From Micromonospora sp. NBC_00389 (lineage in GTDB: Bacteria; Actinomycetota; Actinomycetes; Mycobacteriales; Micromonosporaceae), in contig NZ_CP107947.1 in NCBI RefSeq assembly GCF_036059255.1, forward strand, positions 3,100,001-3,164,000: DNA of 64,000 nucleotides, read 5' to 3'. Below are positions 1-9,322 of this stretch, one piece after another. The notes beneath the pieces were generated by a model. The model did no database searches and was not told where the DNA came from. It saw only the letters and a program-made list of their open reading frames with translations. Numbering within the stretch: the stretch's first letter is position 1; every line of letters begins with the position of its first letter. A program made the translations under genes and the position numbers.

Positions 1-591
1 GGCGACCTCGCCGGGCTGCCGCGGTGCCCGTCCGGCCCGGAACCGCACCAGCCCCCGGGCCAACGGGTCGTTGAGGTCCAGTACCCGTCCTTCGACGTTC
101 TCGTCGCGCTCCGGGCCGCGCACCGTCAGCGGGAGTAGAGCGCGCACCTCGGTGACCCGGCTGCCGGGGCCGAGCAGCGTGGACACCTCGGCGGCGGTGG
201 CCACCCGACCGTTTGTCCCGTGGTCGCCCTCCCGGGTGTACCAGCCTTCGCCCCACTCGTCCTGCCCGATCGGGGTGTCGGTGATCCACCGCAGCTCCGC
301 GTCGGCGACGCCGAGTCGGCGGTCGATGCGCTCCTGCGGGGTCAGCTCGGCCATGTCGTAGCTTACGGCCAGGAAGGCCAGCACCAGCACCGGCAGGGCG
401 ATCATGGCGAGCACCAGGGCGGTTCGCCGGCGGGCCCGGCGCGACTCCCGCCGGGCGATCCGCAGCGCCGCCCGCCAGGAGCCGGTCAGCTCGGCCAACC
501 GACGCCGGCCCGCGGGTGCCGGCGGCGCGCCCGGCGGTGCCGCCGGGACGTCGGCACGGCCGGAGGCCCGGCGCGCCCGGCGGACGGTCAC
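1..591 (-). CDS. ABC transporter permease, FtsX/MacB-like (N-terminal part, cut by window edge)
   Basis: Reading the minus strand from a GTG at 591 gives an open frame of 197 codons running off base 1. A basic, Pro/Ala-rich N-terminus (about 45 residues, several RRAR-type clusters) is followed by one strong membrane segment (LVLAMIALPVLVLAFLAVSY, about residues 60-79). The rest is a soluble domain, the order seen in FtsX/MacB-type permeases where a large extracytoplasmic domain follows TM1. The GTG overlaps the stop of the upstream ATPase gene by GTGA, so the two are translationally coupled and probably form one exporter or lipoprotein-release-type complex. The later TM segments lie outside the window, so substrate cannot be guessed. 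Family assignment rests on architecture and neighbour. Confidence 0.8.
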   Translation of the reverse strand, partial: MTVRRARRASGRADVPAAPPGAPPAPAGRRRLAELTGSWRAALRIARRESRRARRRTALVLAMIALPVLVLAFLAVSYDMAELTPQERIDRRLGVADAELRWITDTPIGQDEWGEGWYTREGDHGTNGRVATAAEVSTLLGPGSRVTEVRALLPLTVRGPERDENVEGRVLDLNDPLARGLVRFRAGRAPRQPGEVA

Positions 592-1322
592 CGGTCGCTA
601 CCGGACAGCAGTTGCTCGACGCTGCCCAGCGGTGCCGTCGTGTCGACCAGCACCCCGTCCCGCAGGAACACCACCCGGTCGGCCCAGCCGGCGTGTCGCG
701 CCTCATGGGTGACCAGTACGCCGGCTGCGCCCGCGTCGACCCGGCGGCGCAGCAGGTGCAGCACCGCCTCGCCGGTCTGCGAGTCCAACGCCCCGGTCGG
801 CTCGTCGGCGAGCACCAGCCGCCGCTCGCCGACAAGCGCGCGGGCGATGGCGACCCGCTGCTGCTGGCCGCCGGAGAGCTGGTCGGGGAAGCGGTCGCCC
901 AGCGCCGGCAGGCCCACCTCGGCCAGCGCGGCGAGGGCCGCCGCGCGGGCCCGGCGCCCGCCGGCGCCGTCGAGTTCCAGCGGGAGGGCGACGTTCTCCA
1001 TCGCGCTTAGGCTGCCCAGCAGGTTGAGCTGCTGGAAGATGTAGCCGATCCGGCGGCGGCGCAGCTGGGCCAGCCCTCGGCGGTCCAGCGCACCCAACGG
1101 CTGCCCCTCGACCCGGACCTCGCCGCGGGTCGGGCGGTCCAGGCCGCCGGCGAGGGCCAGCAGTGTCGACTTGCCGGAGCCGGACGGACCCATCACGGCG
1201 ACCAGCTCACCCGGCCGGACGACCAGGCTGACGCCGCGCAACGCGTGCACCGCCGCCGGGCCGACCCCGTGGGTGCGGTGGACGGCGCGAAGCTCCAGCA
1301 CCGCGTCGTCCGCTCCGCTCAC
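588..1322 (-). CDS. ABC transporter ATP-binding protein (MacB/LolD type)
   Basis: The 244-residue protein contains all nucleotide-binding motifs in order: Walker A GPSGSGKS (about residues 43-50), a Q-loop in IFQQLN, the ABC signature LSGGQQQR, Walker B RLVLADEPTGALD, and a switch His in VLVTHEARHA. Length and the DEPTGALD signature are typical of the LolD/MacB/FtsE class of ATPases that energise FtsX-like permeases. GTG at 1322 is chosen because it overlaps the upstream padR stop (GTGA) and places the conserved start of the domain (LELRAVHRTHG) near residue 8. A longer in-frame extension upstream is only padR antisense frame. The operon order is padR-ATPase-permease, so the PadR protein very likely represses this exporter. 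Substrate is unknown. Confidence 0.93.
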   Translation of the reverse strand: MSGADDAVLELRAVHRTHGVGPAAVHALRGVSLVVRPGELVAVMGPSGSGKSTLLALAGGLDRPTRGEVRVEGQPLGALDRRGLAQLRRRRIGYIFQQLNLLGSLSAMENVALPLELDGAGGRRARAAALAALAEVGLPALGDRFPDQLSGGQQQRVAIARALVGERRLVLADEPTGALDSQTGEAVLHLLRRRVDAGAAGVLVTHEARHAGWADRVVFLRDGVLVDTTAPLGSVEQLLSGSDR

Positions 1323-1921
1323 CGTCGCGCCTCCTCGTCGGCCCACCGCGCCGCGTCGGACATGTCGGCGTCGCCGGCTCTCGGCACGGGCGGCGCGGGG
1401 GTGCCGGGCTGGTGCCGGACCAGGCTGGTCTCGCAGTGGTCCAGCCAGCGCACCTCCGCCTCGGCCTGGAACACCATCGAGTCCAGCACCAGCCGCCAGG
1501 GCAGGTCCTCCGGCCGGTTGCTGCCGTACTTCAACCGGGTCAACTCCTGCAACGCCCGCATCGTCGCGCTGCGCTGGGCCTGTACCACCGAGCGGACGTC
1601 CACGCCGGGGGTGGTCAGCGCCAGCGCCAGCTTGATCGCCAGCTCGTCGCGGGGGCGGTCGGTGCGGCTGATCGGGGTGGCGAACCACAGCGCCAGATCC
1701 GCCCGGCCGGCGTCGGTGATCTCGTACGGGCGTTGCCCGGACTCGCTCTCCGGCAGCGGGCGCACCAGACCGTCCCGCTCCAGCCGGGAGAGCGTGGTGT
1801 AGACCTGCCCGATGTTCAGCGGCCAGGTCGAGCCGGTCGACTCCTCGAACGCGGCGCGCAGCTGGTAGCCGTACATCTGGCCACGTTCGAGCAGGGCGAG
1901 CAACCCGTGACGGATGGACAT
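1319..1921 (-). CDS. PadR family transcriptional regulator
   Basis: A 200-residue protein beginning [22 protein letters not shown]. This is the classic PadR N-terminal winged helix, with recognition-helix/wing residues in [14 protein letters not shown] and [11 protein letters not shown]. The C-terminal half (about residues 95-180) is helical and resembles the Vir_C/PadR-C dimerisation domain. The ATG at 1921 fits the family start; longer versions would run through the promoter. It is the first gene of a three-gene operon with an ABC ATPase and permease, all joined by 4-base overlaps, the usual layout of PadR-controlled drug or peptide exporters. A palindrome lies 10 bp upstream of the start, which suggests autorepression. 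Confidence 0.93.
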   Translation of the reverse strand: MSIRHGLLALLERGQMYGYQLRAAFEESTGSTWPLNIGQVYTTLSRLERDGLVRPLPESESGQRPYEITDAGRADLALWFATPISRTDRPRDELAIKLALALTTPGVDVRSVVQAQRSATMRALQELTRLKYGSNRPEDLPWRLVLDSMVFQAEAEVRWLDHCETSLVRHQPGTPAPPVPRAGDADMSDAARWADEEARR

Positions 1922-1930
1922 GGGAACGGA

Positions 1931-1940
1931 GTATGCATAC
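1931..1940. promoter_or_regulatory. Palindrome at padR promoter, candidate PadR operator
   Basis: GTATGCATAC is a perfect 10-bp palindrome nine bases before the padR start codon, followed by a further GGTATG half-site. It overlaps the only AT-rich, -10-like stretch in front of the operon (CATACT, 8 bases before the ATG on the minus strand). PadR proteins bind short dyads of the ATGT-ACAT type, so this is a plausible autoregulatory operator. Role is inferred from position and symmetry only. Confidence 0.45.
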
Positions 1941-1974
1941 CTGGTATGGCGCTCCGCAACCGGAGCGGACCGGT

Positions 1975-2412
1975 TCAGGTGGGGCGGCCGGGAAACGCGA
2001 CAGTTTGCGGGGTGAGCCCGGCGGTCTTGCGCCAGCGGGTGGCCCGCACGGCGCACTCGACCAGGGCGGCCAGCGCCTGGTCCCGGTCGGCGCCGGTGGT
2101 GGACGCCAGCGCCGCCCGCCAGTGCGCCGCGGTGCGCTCCTCCACCTCGACCGCCAGCCGCAACGCGCTCGCCTTGTCGGTGACCGCGAACGGCAGCGCG
2201 TACCCGGCCCGGTCCGGTGGCACGTCGCCACCGGAGGTGCTGAGCTGCACCACCAGCGCGTCGCGCCGGCGGCGGTGCGCGGCCTCTGCCTGGCGCGCGG
2301 CGTCCCGCGCCGCCCCGGTCAGCCGGACGCCGATCCGCCCGTAGGCGTAGATGGCCGCGTACTCGGCGGAGAGGGCGGCGGCGAGCGCCTCCGGGGCGGA
2401 TGGCTGCCTCAC
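1975..2412 (-). CDS. Ferritin-like domain protein (DUF4439)
   Basis: This 145-residue, Ala-rich, all-helical protein contains [15 protein letters not shown] near the N-terminus and [15 protein letters not shown] in a later helix. These match the DUF4439 ferritin-like family of actinobacteria as I know it. The E-Y-x3-Y-x-Y motif and the paired E/H residues are those expected of a ferritin-type four-helix bundle; whether a metal is bound cannot be seen. It overlaps the preceding lipoprotein gene by ATGA (2409-2412), so the two are co-translated and may work together at the membrane. No catalytic function can be assigned. Confidence 0.85.
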   Translation of the reverse strand: MRQPSAPEALAAALSAEYAAIYAYGRIGVRLTGAARDAARQAEAAHRRRRDALVVQLSTSGGDVPPDRAGYALPFAVTDKASALRLAVEVEERTAAHWRAALASTTGADRDQALAALVECAVRATRWRKTAGLTPQTVAFPGRPT

Positions 2413-2936
2413 TTCAGTGCCTCCTGGTGGGTGGCCCGCGCGGCGGCGATCGACCCGAGCAGCGCTGCCCGTTCCGCCGGTGCCGCGGCGCAGGCGGCGG
2501 TCGCGGACTGCTGGCCGGTCTTCTCCAGCGCTCGCAGGGCGGCCAGCGCGCCGGCCGGTTCGGCCGCCGGGGCGGTGGTCGGGCCGGCGGCGGGCGTCGA
2601 CGGCAACGCGACGCCGATCACCCGGGCCAGTTCGGTGGCGTGCGCGGTGTGCGCCTCGGCGATCGGGCCGAGCCGGTCGGCCAGCTCCGGGTGCGCCGCC
2701 GCGCTCGCCCGGTGCGCCGCGGCCAGCCCGAGCGACTCGTCCACCATCGGCCGCAACGGGTCAGGCGGCGGCGCCGGCTGGCCATCGCGGTCGAAAAGAT
2801 CACAGCCGGTCAGCGGCGCCGCGGCACCGCCGAGCGCCAGCAGCGCTCCGGCGCGCAGGAGCTTTCGCCGGGAATGTCCGGATGCTTGGTCGCGCTGTGT
2901 CGTTCTGCCGATCCCCACCGGGCAAGTCAACACCAT
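2409..2936 (-). CDS. Putative lipoprotein, ferritin-like helical
   Basis: Near the N-terminus is a twin-arginine-like segment SRRKLLRAG, a hydrophobic stretch ([12 protein letters not shown]) and a lipobox LTGC, so the protein should be exported and lipid-anchored at the Cys. The mature part is about 130 residues, Ala-rich and helical, with H/E pairs ([22 protein letters not shown]) resembling the ferritin-like partner gene downstream. The start is uncertain. The ATG at 2936 (175 residues) and a GTG at 2918 are both compatible with the signal peptide; neither has a strong Shine-Dalgarno site. It diverges from rimP across about 150 bp and overlaps the DUF4439 gene downstream. Confidence 0.75.
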   Translation of the reverse strand: MVLTCPVGIGRTTQRDQASGHSRRKLLRAGALLALGGAAAPLTGCDLFDRDGQPAPPPDPLRPMVDESLGLAAAHRASAAAHPELADRLGPIAEAHTAHATELARVIGVALPSTPAAGPTTAPAAEPAGALAALRALEKTGQQSATAACAAAPAERAALLGSIAAARATHQEALK

Positions 2937-3090
2937 CCGGCCCGGTCCGGGGGCCACCCGCGTCGGTGCGCCGCCCGGTCCACCAGCGGGCAGGCGCGTT
3001 ACGCTCTGCGCAGCCACCGGGGCGTTCGCTCCGGTGGCGTGCCGGCATGGCGGGACGACCGTCGCCGTCGACCAGGGAAAGGGTGCGGAG

Positions 3091-3804
3091 ATGACGCAGC
3101 GTGGCCGTGCCACCAGGTCGACGGATCGACCCCGTGGTGGTGTGAGTCCCCGCGGCGGTGATCTCACCGCGCGACGTAACCGGTTGCGGGCCGTGATCGA
3201 GCCCGTGGTCAACGGCGTGGGCTACGACCTGGAGGACCTGTCGGTTTCCCGGGCCGGCCGCCGGCACGTGGTGCGGGTGATCGTGGACGCCGACGGCGGG
3301 ATCGACCTGGACGCCGTCGCGGACGTCTCCCGCGCGGTCTCGGCCGCGCTCGACGCCGCCGAGGAGACCGGCGGCGACATCGTCGCCGGGGAGTACCAGC
3401 TGGAGGTCAGCTCACCGGGCGTGGACCGGCCGCTCACCCTGCCCCGGCACTGGCGGCGCAACGTCAGTCGGCTGGTCAAGGTCACCGTCCGGGGCGCGGC
3501 CGTGCTGCCCGATCAGCGCGGCGAGCAGCCCACCGGGGACCGCCAGGTCACCGGCCGGGTGGTCGGGGCCGACGACGAGGGCGTGCAGTTGGAGACCGAC
3601 GACGGCCGGGCCTCCTGGGCGTACGCCCAGTTGGGCCCCGGTCGGGTGCAGGTCGAGTTCACCCGGCTCGCCGAGCTGGGTGAGCCGGACGAGTTCGACG
3701 ACGCGGACGATACCGACGACGCGGACGACGCGGACGAGACAGACGAGATCGACGATTCAGACGACATCGACGACGAAGATGATGTGGAGGACGAGGAGAG
3801 GTGA
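3091..3804 (+). CDS. rimP: Ribosome maturation factor RimP
   Basis: RimP helps assemble the 30S subunit. The 237-residue protein has the RimP N-terminal domain ([18 protein letters not shown] ... [28 protein letters not shown]) with the family signature [14 protein letters not shown] (about residues 107-121), then the SH3-like C-terminal domain. Unusually, a tail of about 40 residues consists almost only of Asp, Glu and Thr, encoded by GAC/GAG triplet repeats (about 3683-3801). The ATG at 3091 follows a purine-rich AAAGGG. The stop overlaps the nusA start as GTGA. Location before nusA-ylxR-infB is the standard bacterial arrangement. Confidence 0.96.
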   Translation: MTQRGRATRSTDRPRGGVSPRGGDLTARRNRLRAVIEPVVNGVGYDLEDLSVSRAGRRHVVRVIVDADGGIDLDAVADVSRAVSAALDAAEETGGDIVAGEYQLEVSSPGVDRPLTLPRHWRRNVSRLVKVTVRGAAVLPDQRGEQPTGDRQVTGRVVGADDEGVQLETDDGRASWAYAQLGPGRVQVEFTRLAELGEPDEFDDADDTDDADDADETDEIDDSDDIDDEDDVEDEER

Positions 3805-4844
3805 ACATCGACCTCGCGGCGCTGCGCGCACTCGAGCGCGAGCGGGAGATCCCGTTCGACACGATTCTCGCGGCGATCGAGACCGCGTTGCTGACCGCCT
3901 ACCGGCACACCGACGGTGCCGAGCCGCACGCCCGGGTGGAGATCGACCGCAAGTCGGGCGCCGCCCTGGTGTACGCGCAGGAGATGGACGAGGACGGCAG
4001 TCTGGTGCGGGAGTGGGACGACACTCCCCACGACTTCGGCCGGATCGCCGCCATGACCGCCAAGCAGGTGATCCTCCAGCGGCTGCGGGAGGCCACCGAC
4101 GAGGTGCACTTCGGCGAGTACGTGGGTCGCGACGGTGACCTGGTCACCGGCGTGGTGCAGGCGCACGAGGCGCGGTCCGAGAAGGGCATCGTCAGCGTCG
4201 ACCTGGGCAAGCTGGAGGGCGTGCTGCCGCAGTCCGAGCAGGTGCCCGGCGAGCGGTACGTGCACGGCGAGCGGATCCGCTGCGTGGTGGTCCATGTGGC
4301 CAAGGGCATGCGTGGTCCGCAGATCACCCTGTCCCGGTCGCACCCGGCGCTGGTCAAGAAGCTGTTCGCGCTGGAGGTGCCGGAGATCGCCGACGGCACG
4401 GTGGAGATCGGCGCGATCGCCCGTGAGGCAGGTCACCGCACCAAGATCGCCGTACGCTCCGCCACCCCCGGGGTGAACGCCAAGGGTGCCTGTATCGGCC
4501 CGATGGGCCAGCGGGTGCGTGCCGTGATGAGCGAGCTGCACGGTGAGAAGATCGACATCATCGACTGGTCGGATGACCCGGCCACCTTCGTCGGCAACGC
4601 GTTGTCGCCGGCCAAGGCGCTGCGGGTCGAGGTGGTGGATCTGGCCACCCGGACCGCAAGGGTGACCGTGCCGGACTTCCAGCTCTCTCTTGCCATCGGG
4701 CGGGAGGGGCAGAATGCCCGCCTCGCGGCCCGGTTGACCGGTTGGCGGATCGACATCCGCTCCGACGCGGAGCAGACCAGCCCGGCCGCGCGGGGCGCGG
4801 CTGATCACGTCCGGGAGCCGGGCGGCGCGATCTCGGGCAGCTAG
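3801..4844 (+). CDS. nusA: Transcription termination/antitermination factor NusA
   Basis: The 347-residue protein shows NusA order: an N-terminal RNA-polymerase-binding domain ([19 protein letters not shown]), an S1 domain ([32 protein letters not shown], about residues 110-180), then tandem KH domains ([17 protein letters not shown] ... [14 protein letters not shown] ... [23 protein letters not shown]). It lacks the C-terminal acidic repeats of E. coli NusA, as is normal in actinobacteria. The GTG start overlaps the rimP stop. It acts in the cytoplasm on elongating RNA polymerase and is cotranscribed with rimP. Confidence 0.97.
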   Translation: MNIDLAALRALEREREIPFDTILAAIETALLTAYRHTDGAEPHARVEIDRKSGAALVYAQEMDEDGSLVREWDDTPHDFGRIAAMTAKQVILQRLREATDEVHFGEYVGRDGDLVTGVVQAHEARSEKGIVSVDLGKLEGVLPQSEQVPGERYVHGERIRCVVVHVAKGMRGPQITLSRSHPALVKKLFALEVPEIADGTVEIGAIAREAGHRTKIAVRSATPGVNAKGACIGPMGQRVRAVMSELHGEKIDIIDWSDDPATFVGNALSPAKALRVEVVDLATRTARVTVPDFQLSLAIGREGQNARLAARLTGWRIDIRSDAEQTSPAARGAADHVREPGGAISGS

Positions 4845-4847
4845 GGG

Positions 4848-4853
4848 TAGACT
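4848..4853 (+). promoter_or_regulatory. Candidate -10 element for leaderless ylxR transcript
   Basis: TAGACT fits the actinobacterial TAnnnT -10 consensus and lies seven bases before the ylxR GTG, just after the nusA stop. No Shine-Dalgarno site is present, so an internal promoter giving a leaderless message for ylxR-infB is likely. Inferred from spacing alone. Confidence 0.45.
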
Positions 4854-4860
4854 TCCTCCA

Positions 4861-5193
4861 GTGGTACGACGCGCGCAGCCGGAGCGCACTTGTGTGGGTT
4901 GCCGGCAACGTGCGCCGGCCAGCGAATTGCTGCGGGTCGTAGCGATCGGGGACGAGGCTGGTCACAGCCTCCGGCCTGATCCGCTCCGCAGGCTGCCGGG
5001 TCGGGGAGCGAACATGCACCCGGATCCGGCCTGCTTCGCGCTGGCAGTGCGGCGCCGCGCCTTCGGGCGTGCGCTGCGCATCACCGGGGTCCCCGACCAC
5101 GGTGCGCTGGCGGAGCACGTCGATGCGCCAACCACTACGTCCGGTCAGCCCGACCGGGCGAGGGTCGCTAGCAAGGTAGGACGACCGACATGA
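4861..5193 (+). CDS. ylxR: YlxR/RnpM family RNA-binding protein
   Basis: This 110-residue basic protein carries the YlxR (DUF448) signature: RTCVGCRQRAPASELLRVV near the N-terminus and GRGANMHPDPACFALAVRRRAFGRAL in the middle. Family members bind RNA; in Bacillus the homologue (RnpM) binds RNase P RNA. The GTG start is 16 bases after nusA and sits seven bases behind a TAGACT -10 element. The last 20 residues are variable. Position between nusA and infB is the conserved one. Confidence 0.93.
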   Translation: MVRRAQPERTCVGCRQRAPASELLRVVAIGDEAGHSLRPDPLRRLPGRGANMHPDPACFALAVRRRAFGRALRITGVPDHGALAEHVDAPTTTSGQPDRARVASKVGRPT

Positions 5194-5286
5194 GCACACG
5201 ATGAAGTCCCTGAAATGACCAGGCTTCAAGTGCACGAGTGAGGTCGCTGCGGGTGCTGCCCGCACGACCTCGGAGTGAGGAGTGCA

Positions 5287-8200
5287 GTGGCAGGCAAGGC
5301 CCGCGTACACGAGCTTGCAAAAGAGCTCGGGGTCGAGAGTAAGACCGTTCTCGCCAAGCTGAAGGAAATGGGCGAGTTCGTGAAGTCCGCGTCCAGCACC
5401 GTCGAGGCGCCAGTCGCCCGGCGGCTGCGTAACGCATTCGTCGCGTCCGCCGGTGCTCCGGCGCCGGCCGCCCCGTCGGCGCCCGCGCCGACTGCGGCGC
5501 CGGCTTCGACCCCGACGCCATCCCCGACCCCGGGCGCGCCCCGGGTCTCGGCCAAGCCGATGCCGCCCCGGCGGCCGTCGGCCCCGGCCCCGGCCCCGGG
5601 TCCGAAGCCCAAGGGCCCGGTTCCCGGTGCGCCGCAACCGGCGGCTCCGGTCGCCAAGCCGGCGAGTGCCCACGACATCGAGGTGGCGGCCGCGGAGGCG
5701 CGTGCCGCCGCGCTGAAGGCTGAGCAGGAGGCCGCGGTCAAGGCCGCGCAGGCCGCCCGTCAGCAGCAGCGGGACAACGTCCGCCGGGAGCCTCCGGCAG
5801 ACGGCAACCGTCCCGGCCCCGGCCCTCGGCCGGGTCCCACGGCGATGCCGCCCCGTCCCGGTTCACCGGCCGCCCGTCCGGGCACGCCGGCTCCGGGTCC
5901 GGGTGCCCGGCCCGGCGGTCGCCCGCCGGCGCGCGGCGCCGGTAACAACCCGTTCGGTATCCAGGGTGGCCAGCAGCAGCGGCCCCCGGCCGCTGGCGCG
6001 GGTGGTCCCCGGCCCAGTGGCCCGGCGGGTATGCCGCCGCGGCCGAGCCCGAACTCCATGCCGCCGCGGCCCAGCCCGGCGTCGATGCCGAGCCAGCGTC
6101 CGGCTGCCGGTCGTCCCGGTCCCGGTGGCGCTGGTCGCCCCGGTGGCGGTGGCGGCGCTGGTCGTCCCGGTGGCGGTGGCGGCGGCTTCCGCGGTGGTCC
6201 TGGCGGCGGTGCCGGTGGCGGCGGTGGTTACCGCGGTGGCCCCGGTGGCGGCGCGGGTGCCGGCGGTGGCGGTGGCTACCGTGGCGGTCCCGGCGGCGGT
6301 GGCGGTGCTCCCGGTGGCGGTTTCCGTCCGGGTGCTCCGTCCGGTGGCGGCGGTCGTCCGGGTGCCGGTGGTCGTGGTCGTGGCGGTGGCGCCGCGGGTG
6401 CCTTCGGGCGTCCGGGTGGCCGGCCGACGCGCGGTCGCAAGTCCAAGAAGCAGCGCAGACAGGAGTTCGACAACCTGTCGGCTCCGACCATGAGCTCGGG
6501 TGCTCCCCGGGGTCAGGGTCAGGTCGTCCGGCTCTCCCGTGGCGCCTCGCTGTCGGACTTCGCCGACAAGATCAACGCCAACCCGGGTTCGCTGGTCCAG
6601 GAGATGTTCAACCTGGGCGAGATGGTCACGGCGACCCAGTCCTGCTCGGACGACACCCTGCAGCTGCTGGGTGAGCACCTGGGCTTCGACATCCAGATCG
6701 TCAGCCCCGAGGACGAGGATCGCGAGCTGCTCGCGCAGTTCAACATCGACCTCGACGCGGAGGTGGCTGAGGAGCGTCTGGTCAGCCGTGCGCCGGTGGT
6801 GACCGTCATGGGTCACGTCGACCACGGTAAGACCAAGCTGCTCGACGCGATCCGCAAGGCGAACGTCGTGGCTGGCGAGGCGGGTGGCATCACCCAGCAC
6901 ATCGGTGCCTACCAGGTGCACGTCCCGCACGATGGCGTGGACCGCGCGGTGACCTTCATCGACACGCCGGGTCACGAGGCGTTCACCGCCATGCGTGCCC
7001 GTGGTGCGCAGGTGACGGACATCGTGATCCTGGTGGTCGCGGCCGACGACGGCGTGATGCCGCAGACCATCGAGGCGTTGAACCACGCCAAGGCGGCCGA
7101 CGTGCCGATCGTGGTCGCGGTCAACAAGGTCGACAAGCCGGAGGCCAACCCGGACAAGGTCCGCCAGCAGCTGACCGAGTACGGCCTGGTCGCTGAGGAG
7201 TACGGCGGCGAGACCATGTTCGTCAACGTGGCAGCCAAGCCGGGCATCGGCATCGAGGAGCTTCTCGAGGCTGTCCTGCTGACCGCCGACGCGTCGCTGG
7301 AACTGACCGCTCCGATCGACGGGCCGGCGCAGGGTGTGGCCATCGAGGCGCACCTGGACAAGGGTCGCGGTGCGGTGGCGACGGTGCTGGTGCAGAAGGG
7401 CACCCTGCGGGCGGGCGACTCGATCGTCGCCGGCGGGGCGCACGGCCGGGTTCGGGCCATGCTCGACGAGAACGGCAACCAGGTTGCCGAGGCCGGGCCG
7501 GCGCGTCCGGTCATGGTCCTGGGTCTGACCGCGCCGCCCGGCGCGGGTGACACGTTCCTCGCCGCGGCGGACGACCGTACGGTGCGGCAGATCGCCGAGC
7601 AGCGCCAGGCGCGGCGGCGGGCGGCGGCATTCGCCAACTCCCGTGGTCGGGCCACCCTCGAGACGCTCATGGAGCAGCTCAAGGAGGGCGAGAAGACGTC
7701 GCTCAACCTCATCCTCAAGGGCGATGGCTCCGGTTCGGTGGAGGCCCTCGAGGACGCGCTGTTCAACCTCGACATCCCCGAGGAGGTCCAGCTCAAGGTC
7801 CTCGACCGGGGCGTCGGCGCGATCACCGAGAGCAACGTCATGCTCGCGAGCGCCTCGTCCGAGCCGGTCACGATCATCGGCTTCAACGTGCGGGCCTCGA
7901 ACAAGGTCCGTGAGATGGCCGACCGCGAGGGCGTGGAGATCCGGTACTACACCGTCATCTACCAGGCCATCGAGGAGATCGAGGCTGCGCTCAAGGGCCT
8001 GCTCAAGCCGGAGTACGAGGAGGTCGAGCTGGGCAGCGCGGAGATCCGCGACGTCTTCCGCTCGTCCAAGATCGGCAACATCTCCGGTTGTATCGTCCGG
8101 TCGGGTGTCATCCGGCGCAACGCGAAGGCGCGCCTACTGCGGGACGGGGCGGTCGTGGCGGACAACCTCACGATCAGCTCCCTGAAGCGGTTCAAGGACG

Positions 8201-8316
8201 ACGCCACGGAGGTCCGCGAGGGCTTCGAGTGTGGTCTGACCCTGGGTGGTTACAACAACGTCCAGGCCGGCGACATCATCGAGACCTTCGAGATGCGGGA
8301 GAAGGTTCGCGCCTGA
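5287..8316 (+). CDS. infB: Translation initiation factor IF-2
   Basis: The 1009-residue GTPase places initiator tRNA on the 30S subunit. The start is GTG at 5287, giving the usual actinobacterial N-terminus (V)[18 protein letters not shown] and preceded four bases upstream by GAGGAG. The IF2-N helix domain is followed by a very long Pro/Ala then Gly-rich linker (about residues 60-395, with many GGPGGG and GGYRGG runs). Then come a second IF2-N segment, and the G domain with G1 GHVDHGKT, G3 DTPGHE and G4 NKVD, and domains II-IV to the C-terminus. The linker is unusually long and Gly-rich even for actinobacteria. Confidence 0.97.
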   Translation: MAGKARVHELAKELGVESKTVLAKLKEMGEFVKSASSTVEAPVARRLRNAFVASAGAPAPAAPSAPAPTAAPASTPTPSPTPGAPRVSAKPMPPRRPSAPAPAPGPKPKGPVPGAPQPAAPVAKPASAHDIEVAAAEARAAALKAEQEAAVKAAQAARQQQRDNVRREPPADGNRPGPGPRPGPTAMPPRPGSPAARPGTPAPGPGARPGGRPPARGAGNNPFGIQGGQQQRPPAAGAGGPRPSGPAGMPPRPSPNSMPPRPSPASMPSQRPAAGRPGPGGAGRPGGGGGAGRPGGGGGGFRGGPGGGAGGGGGYRGGPGGGAGAGGGGGYRGGPGGGGGAPGGGFRPGAPSGGGGRPGAGGRGRGGGAAGAFGRPGGRPTRGRKSKKQRRQEFDNLSAPTMSSGAPRGQGQVVRLSRGASLSDFADKINANPGSLVQEMFNLGEMVTATQSCSDDTLQLLGEHLGFDIQIVSPEDEDRELLAQFNIDLDAEVAEERLVSRAPVVTVMGHVDHGKTKLLDAIRKANVVAGEAGGITQHIGAYQVHVPHDGVDRAVTFIDTPGHEAFTAMRARGAQVTDIVILVVAADDGVMPQTIEALNHAKAADVPIVVAVNKVDKPEANPDKVRQQLTEYGLVAEEYGGETMFVNVAAKPGIGIEELLEAVLLTADASLELTAPIDGPAQGVAIEAHLDKGRGAVATVLVQKGTLRAGDSIVAGGAHGRVRAMLDENGNQVAEAGPARPVMVLGLTAPPGAGDTFLAAADDRTVRQIAEQRQARRRAAAFANSRGRATLETLMEQLKEGEKTSLNLILKGDGSGSVEALEDALFNLDIPEEVQLKVLDRGVGAITESNVMLASASSEPVTIIGFNVRASNKVREMADREGVEIRYYTVIYQAIEEIEAALKGLLKPEYEEVELGSAEIRDVFRSSKIGNISGCIVRSGVIRRNAKARLLRDGAVVADNLTISSLKRFKDDATEVREGFECGLTLGGYNNVQAGDIIETFEMREKVRA

Positions 8317-8332
8317 TCCGGCAGTGACACGC

Positions 8333-8375
8333 TGATCAAGGGGTTTACGCCGAACCGGCGTAAACCCCTTGATCA
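8333..8375 (+). terminator. Perfect 20-bp hairpin after infB
   Basis: Arms 8333-8352 and 8356-8375 are exact reverse complements with a three-base AAC loop, starting 17 bases after the infB stop. There is no U-tract, as is common for actinobacterial terminators. It should end or process the rimP-infB message; the next gene has its own TATCGT -10 element at 8394-8399. Confidence 0.8.
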
Positions 8376-8407
8376 TGCAGGGCGGGTTGCCGGTATCGTC
8401 CGGGGCG

Positions 8408-8704
8408 ATGTTTACCGGAACCGCGGTCTTCGACCTGCTGCTGCCGGGCGACTCCCGGTCGCTCAAAGCCAAGAGATCATATGTACGGCCGATCGTGGCG
8501 GCGCTGCGCCGCTTCGAGGTGTCGGTCGCCGAGGTGGGAGCGCTCGACCTGCACGGTCGAGCGCAGATAGCGGTGGCCGTGGTGGCCGCCGAGGCGGCGC
8601 ACGTCCGCGAGGTGCTGGACTCCTGCGAGCGTCTGGTGGCGGCTCGGCCCGAGGCCGAGTTGCTGTCGGTCCGGCGCCGGCTGTACGGCGCGGACGACGA
8701 CTGA
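8408..8704 (+). CDS. ylxP: DUF503 family protein YlxP
   Basis: This 98-residue protein begins MFTGTAVFDLLLPGDSRSLK and contains the conserved SLKAKRSYVRPIVAALRRFEVSVAEVG core of DUF503. The family is encoded next to infB and rbfA in many bacteria, has a ferredoxin-like fold and no settled biochemical role. ATG 8408 is preferred over an upstream in-frame ATG because the family starts here, and because a TATCGT -10 element ends eight bases before it, which suggests a leaderless transcript. It lies after the strong hairpin that follows infB. Confidence 0.9.
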   Translation: MFTGTAVFDLLLPGDSRSLKAKRSYVRPIVAALRRFEVSVAEVGALDLHGRAQIAVAVVAAEAAHVREVLDSCERLVAARPEAELLSVRRRLYGADDD

Positions 8705-8830
8705 CCAGGGTGCCGGCTGTGCCGGCGACCCGGTCCGGCCGCGAAGGTAATGTTCGAGATGTTGGCCGGTCGGCCGGCGGCCCCCGGGTCGCCGGGTCGG
8801 CCGGGAGCAGGACGCCGTGGAGGTGGCGAG

Positions 8831-9322
8831 ATGTCTGATCCGGCCAAGGTACGCCGGCACGCGGAACGGGTGCGTGAGCTGGTTGCGTCGGTGGTGCGGA
8901 GCCAGATCAAGGACCCGCGGCTCGGCATGATCACGATCACCGACGCCCGGATCACCGCCGACCTGCGTGACGCGACGGTTTTCTACACGGTGCTCGGTGA
9001 CGTGGCGGCCCAGTCGGACACGGCGGCGGCGCTGGAGAGCGCCAAGGGGATGCTGCGCAGCACGGTCGGCAAGGCGCTGGGGTTGCGGCACTCGCCGACG
9101 CTCACCTTCGTCCTGGACGACGTCCAGGACCAGGTCAAGCACATCGACGACCTGCTCGCCGCGGCCCGTAACGCCGATGCCGAGGTGCAGCGGCTCGCCG
9201 CCCAGGCGGAGTACGCGGGCGAGGCGCAGCCGTACCGGGTCGACGAGGAGGACGACGAGACGGACGAGGCCGACCAGGCCACCGACGTCGACGAGACCCC
9301 CCGGGGTGGGGAAGCGCGGTGA
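8831..9322 (+). CDS. rbfA: Ribosome-binding factor A
   Basis: RbfA is a KH-fold 30S maturation factor. The 163-residue protein has the hallmark VRELVASVVRSQIKDPRLGMITITDARITADLRDATVFY (about residues 14-52) and the LRHSPTLTFVLDD strand. The ATG at 8831 has a strong GGAGGTGG site nine bases upstream. After the compact domain is an acidic tail (DEEDDETDEADQATDVDE), similar in character to the RimP tail. Its stop overlaps the nrnA GTG by GTGA, so the nuclease is co-translated. Confidence 0.96.
   Translation: MSDPAKVRRHAERVRELVASVVRSQIKDPRLGMITITDARITADLRDATVFYTVLGDVAAQSDTAAALESAKGMLRSTVGKALGLRHSPTLTFVLDDVQDQVKHIDDLLAAARNADAEVQRLAAQAEYAGEAQPYRVDEEDDETDEADQATDVDETPRGGEAR

Noticed and set aside
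5900..6440. GGT/GGC repeat as an intergenic satellite
   Set aside because: It is the Gly-rich linker inside infB and stays in frame throughout.
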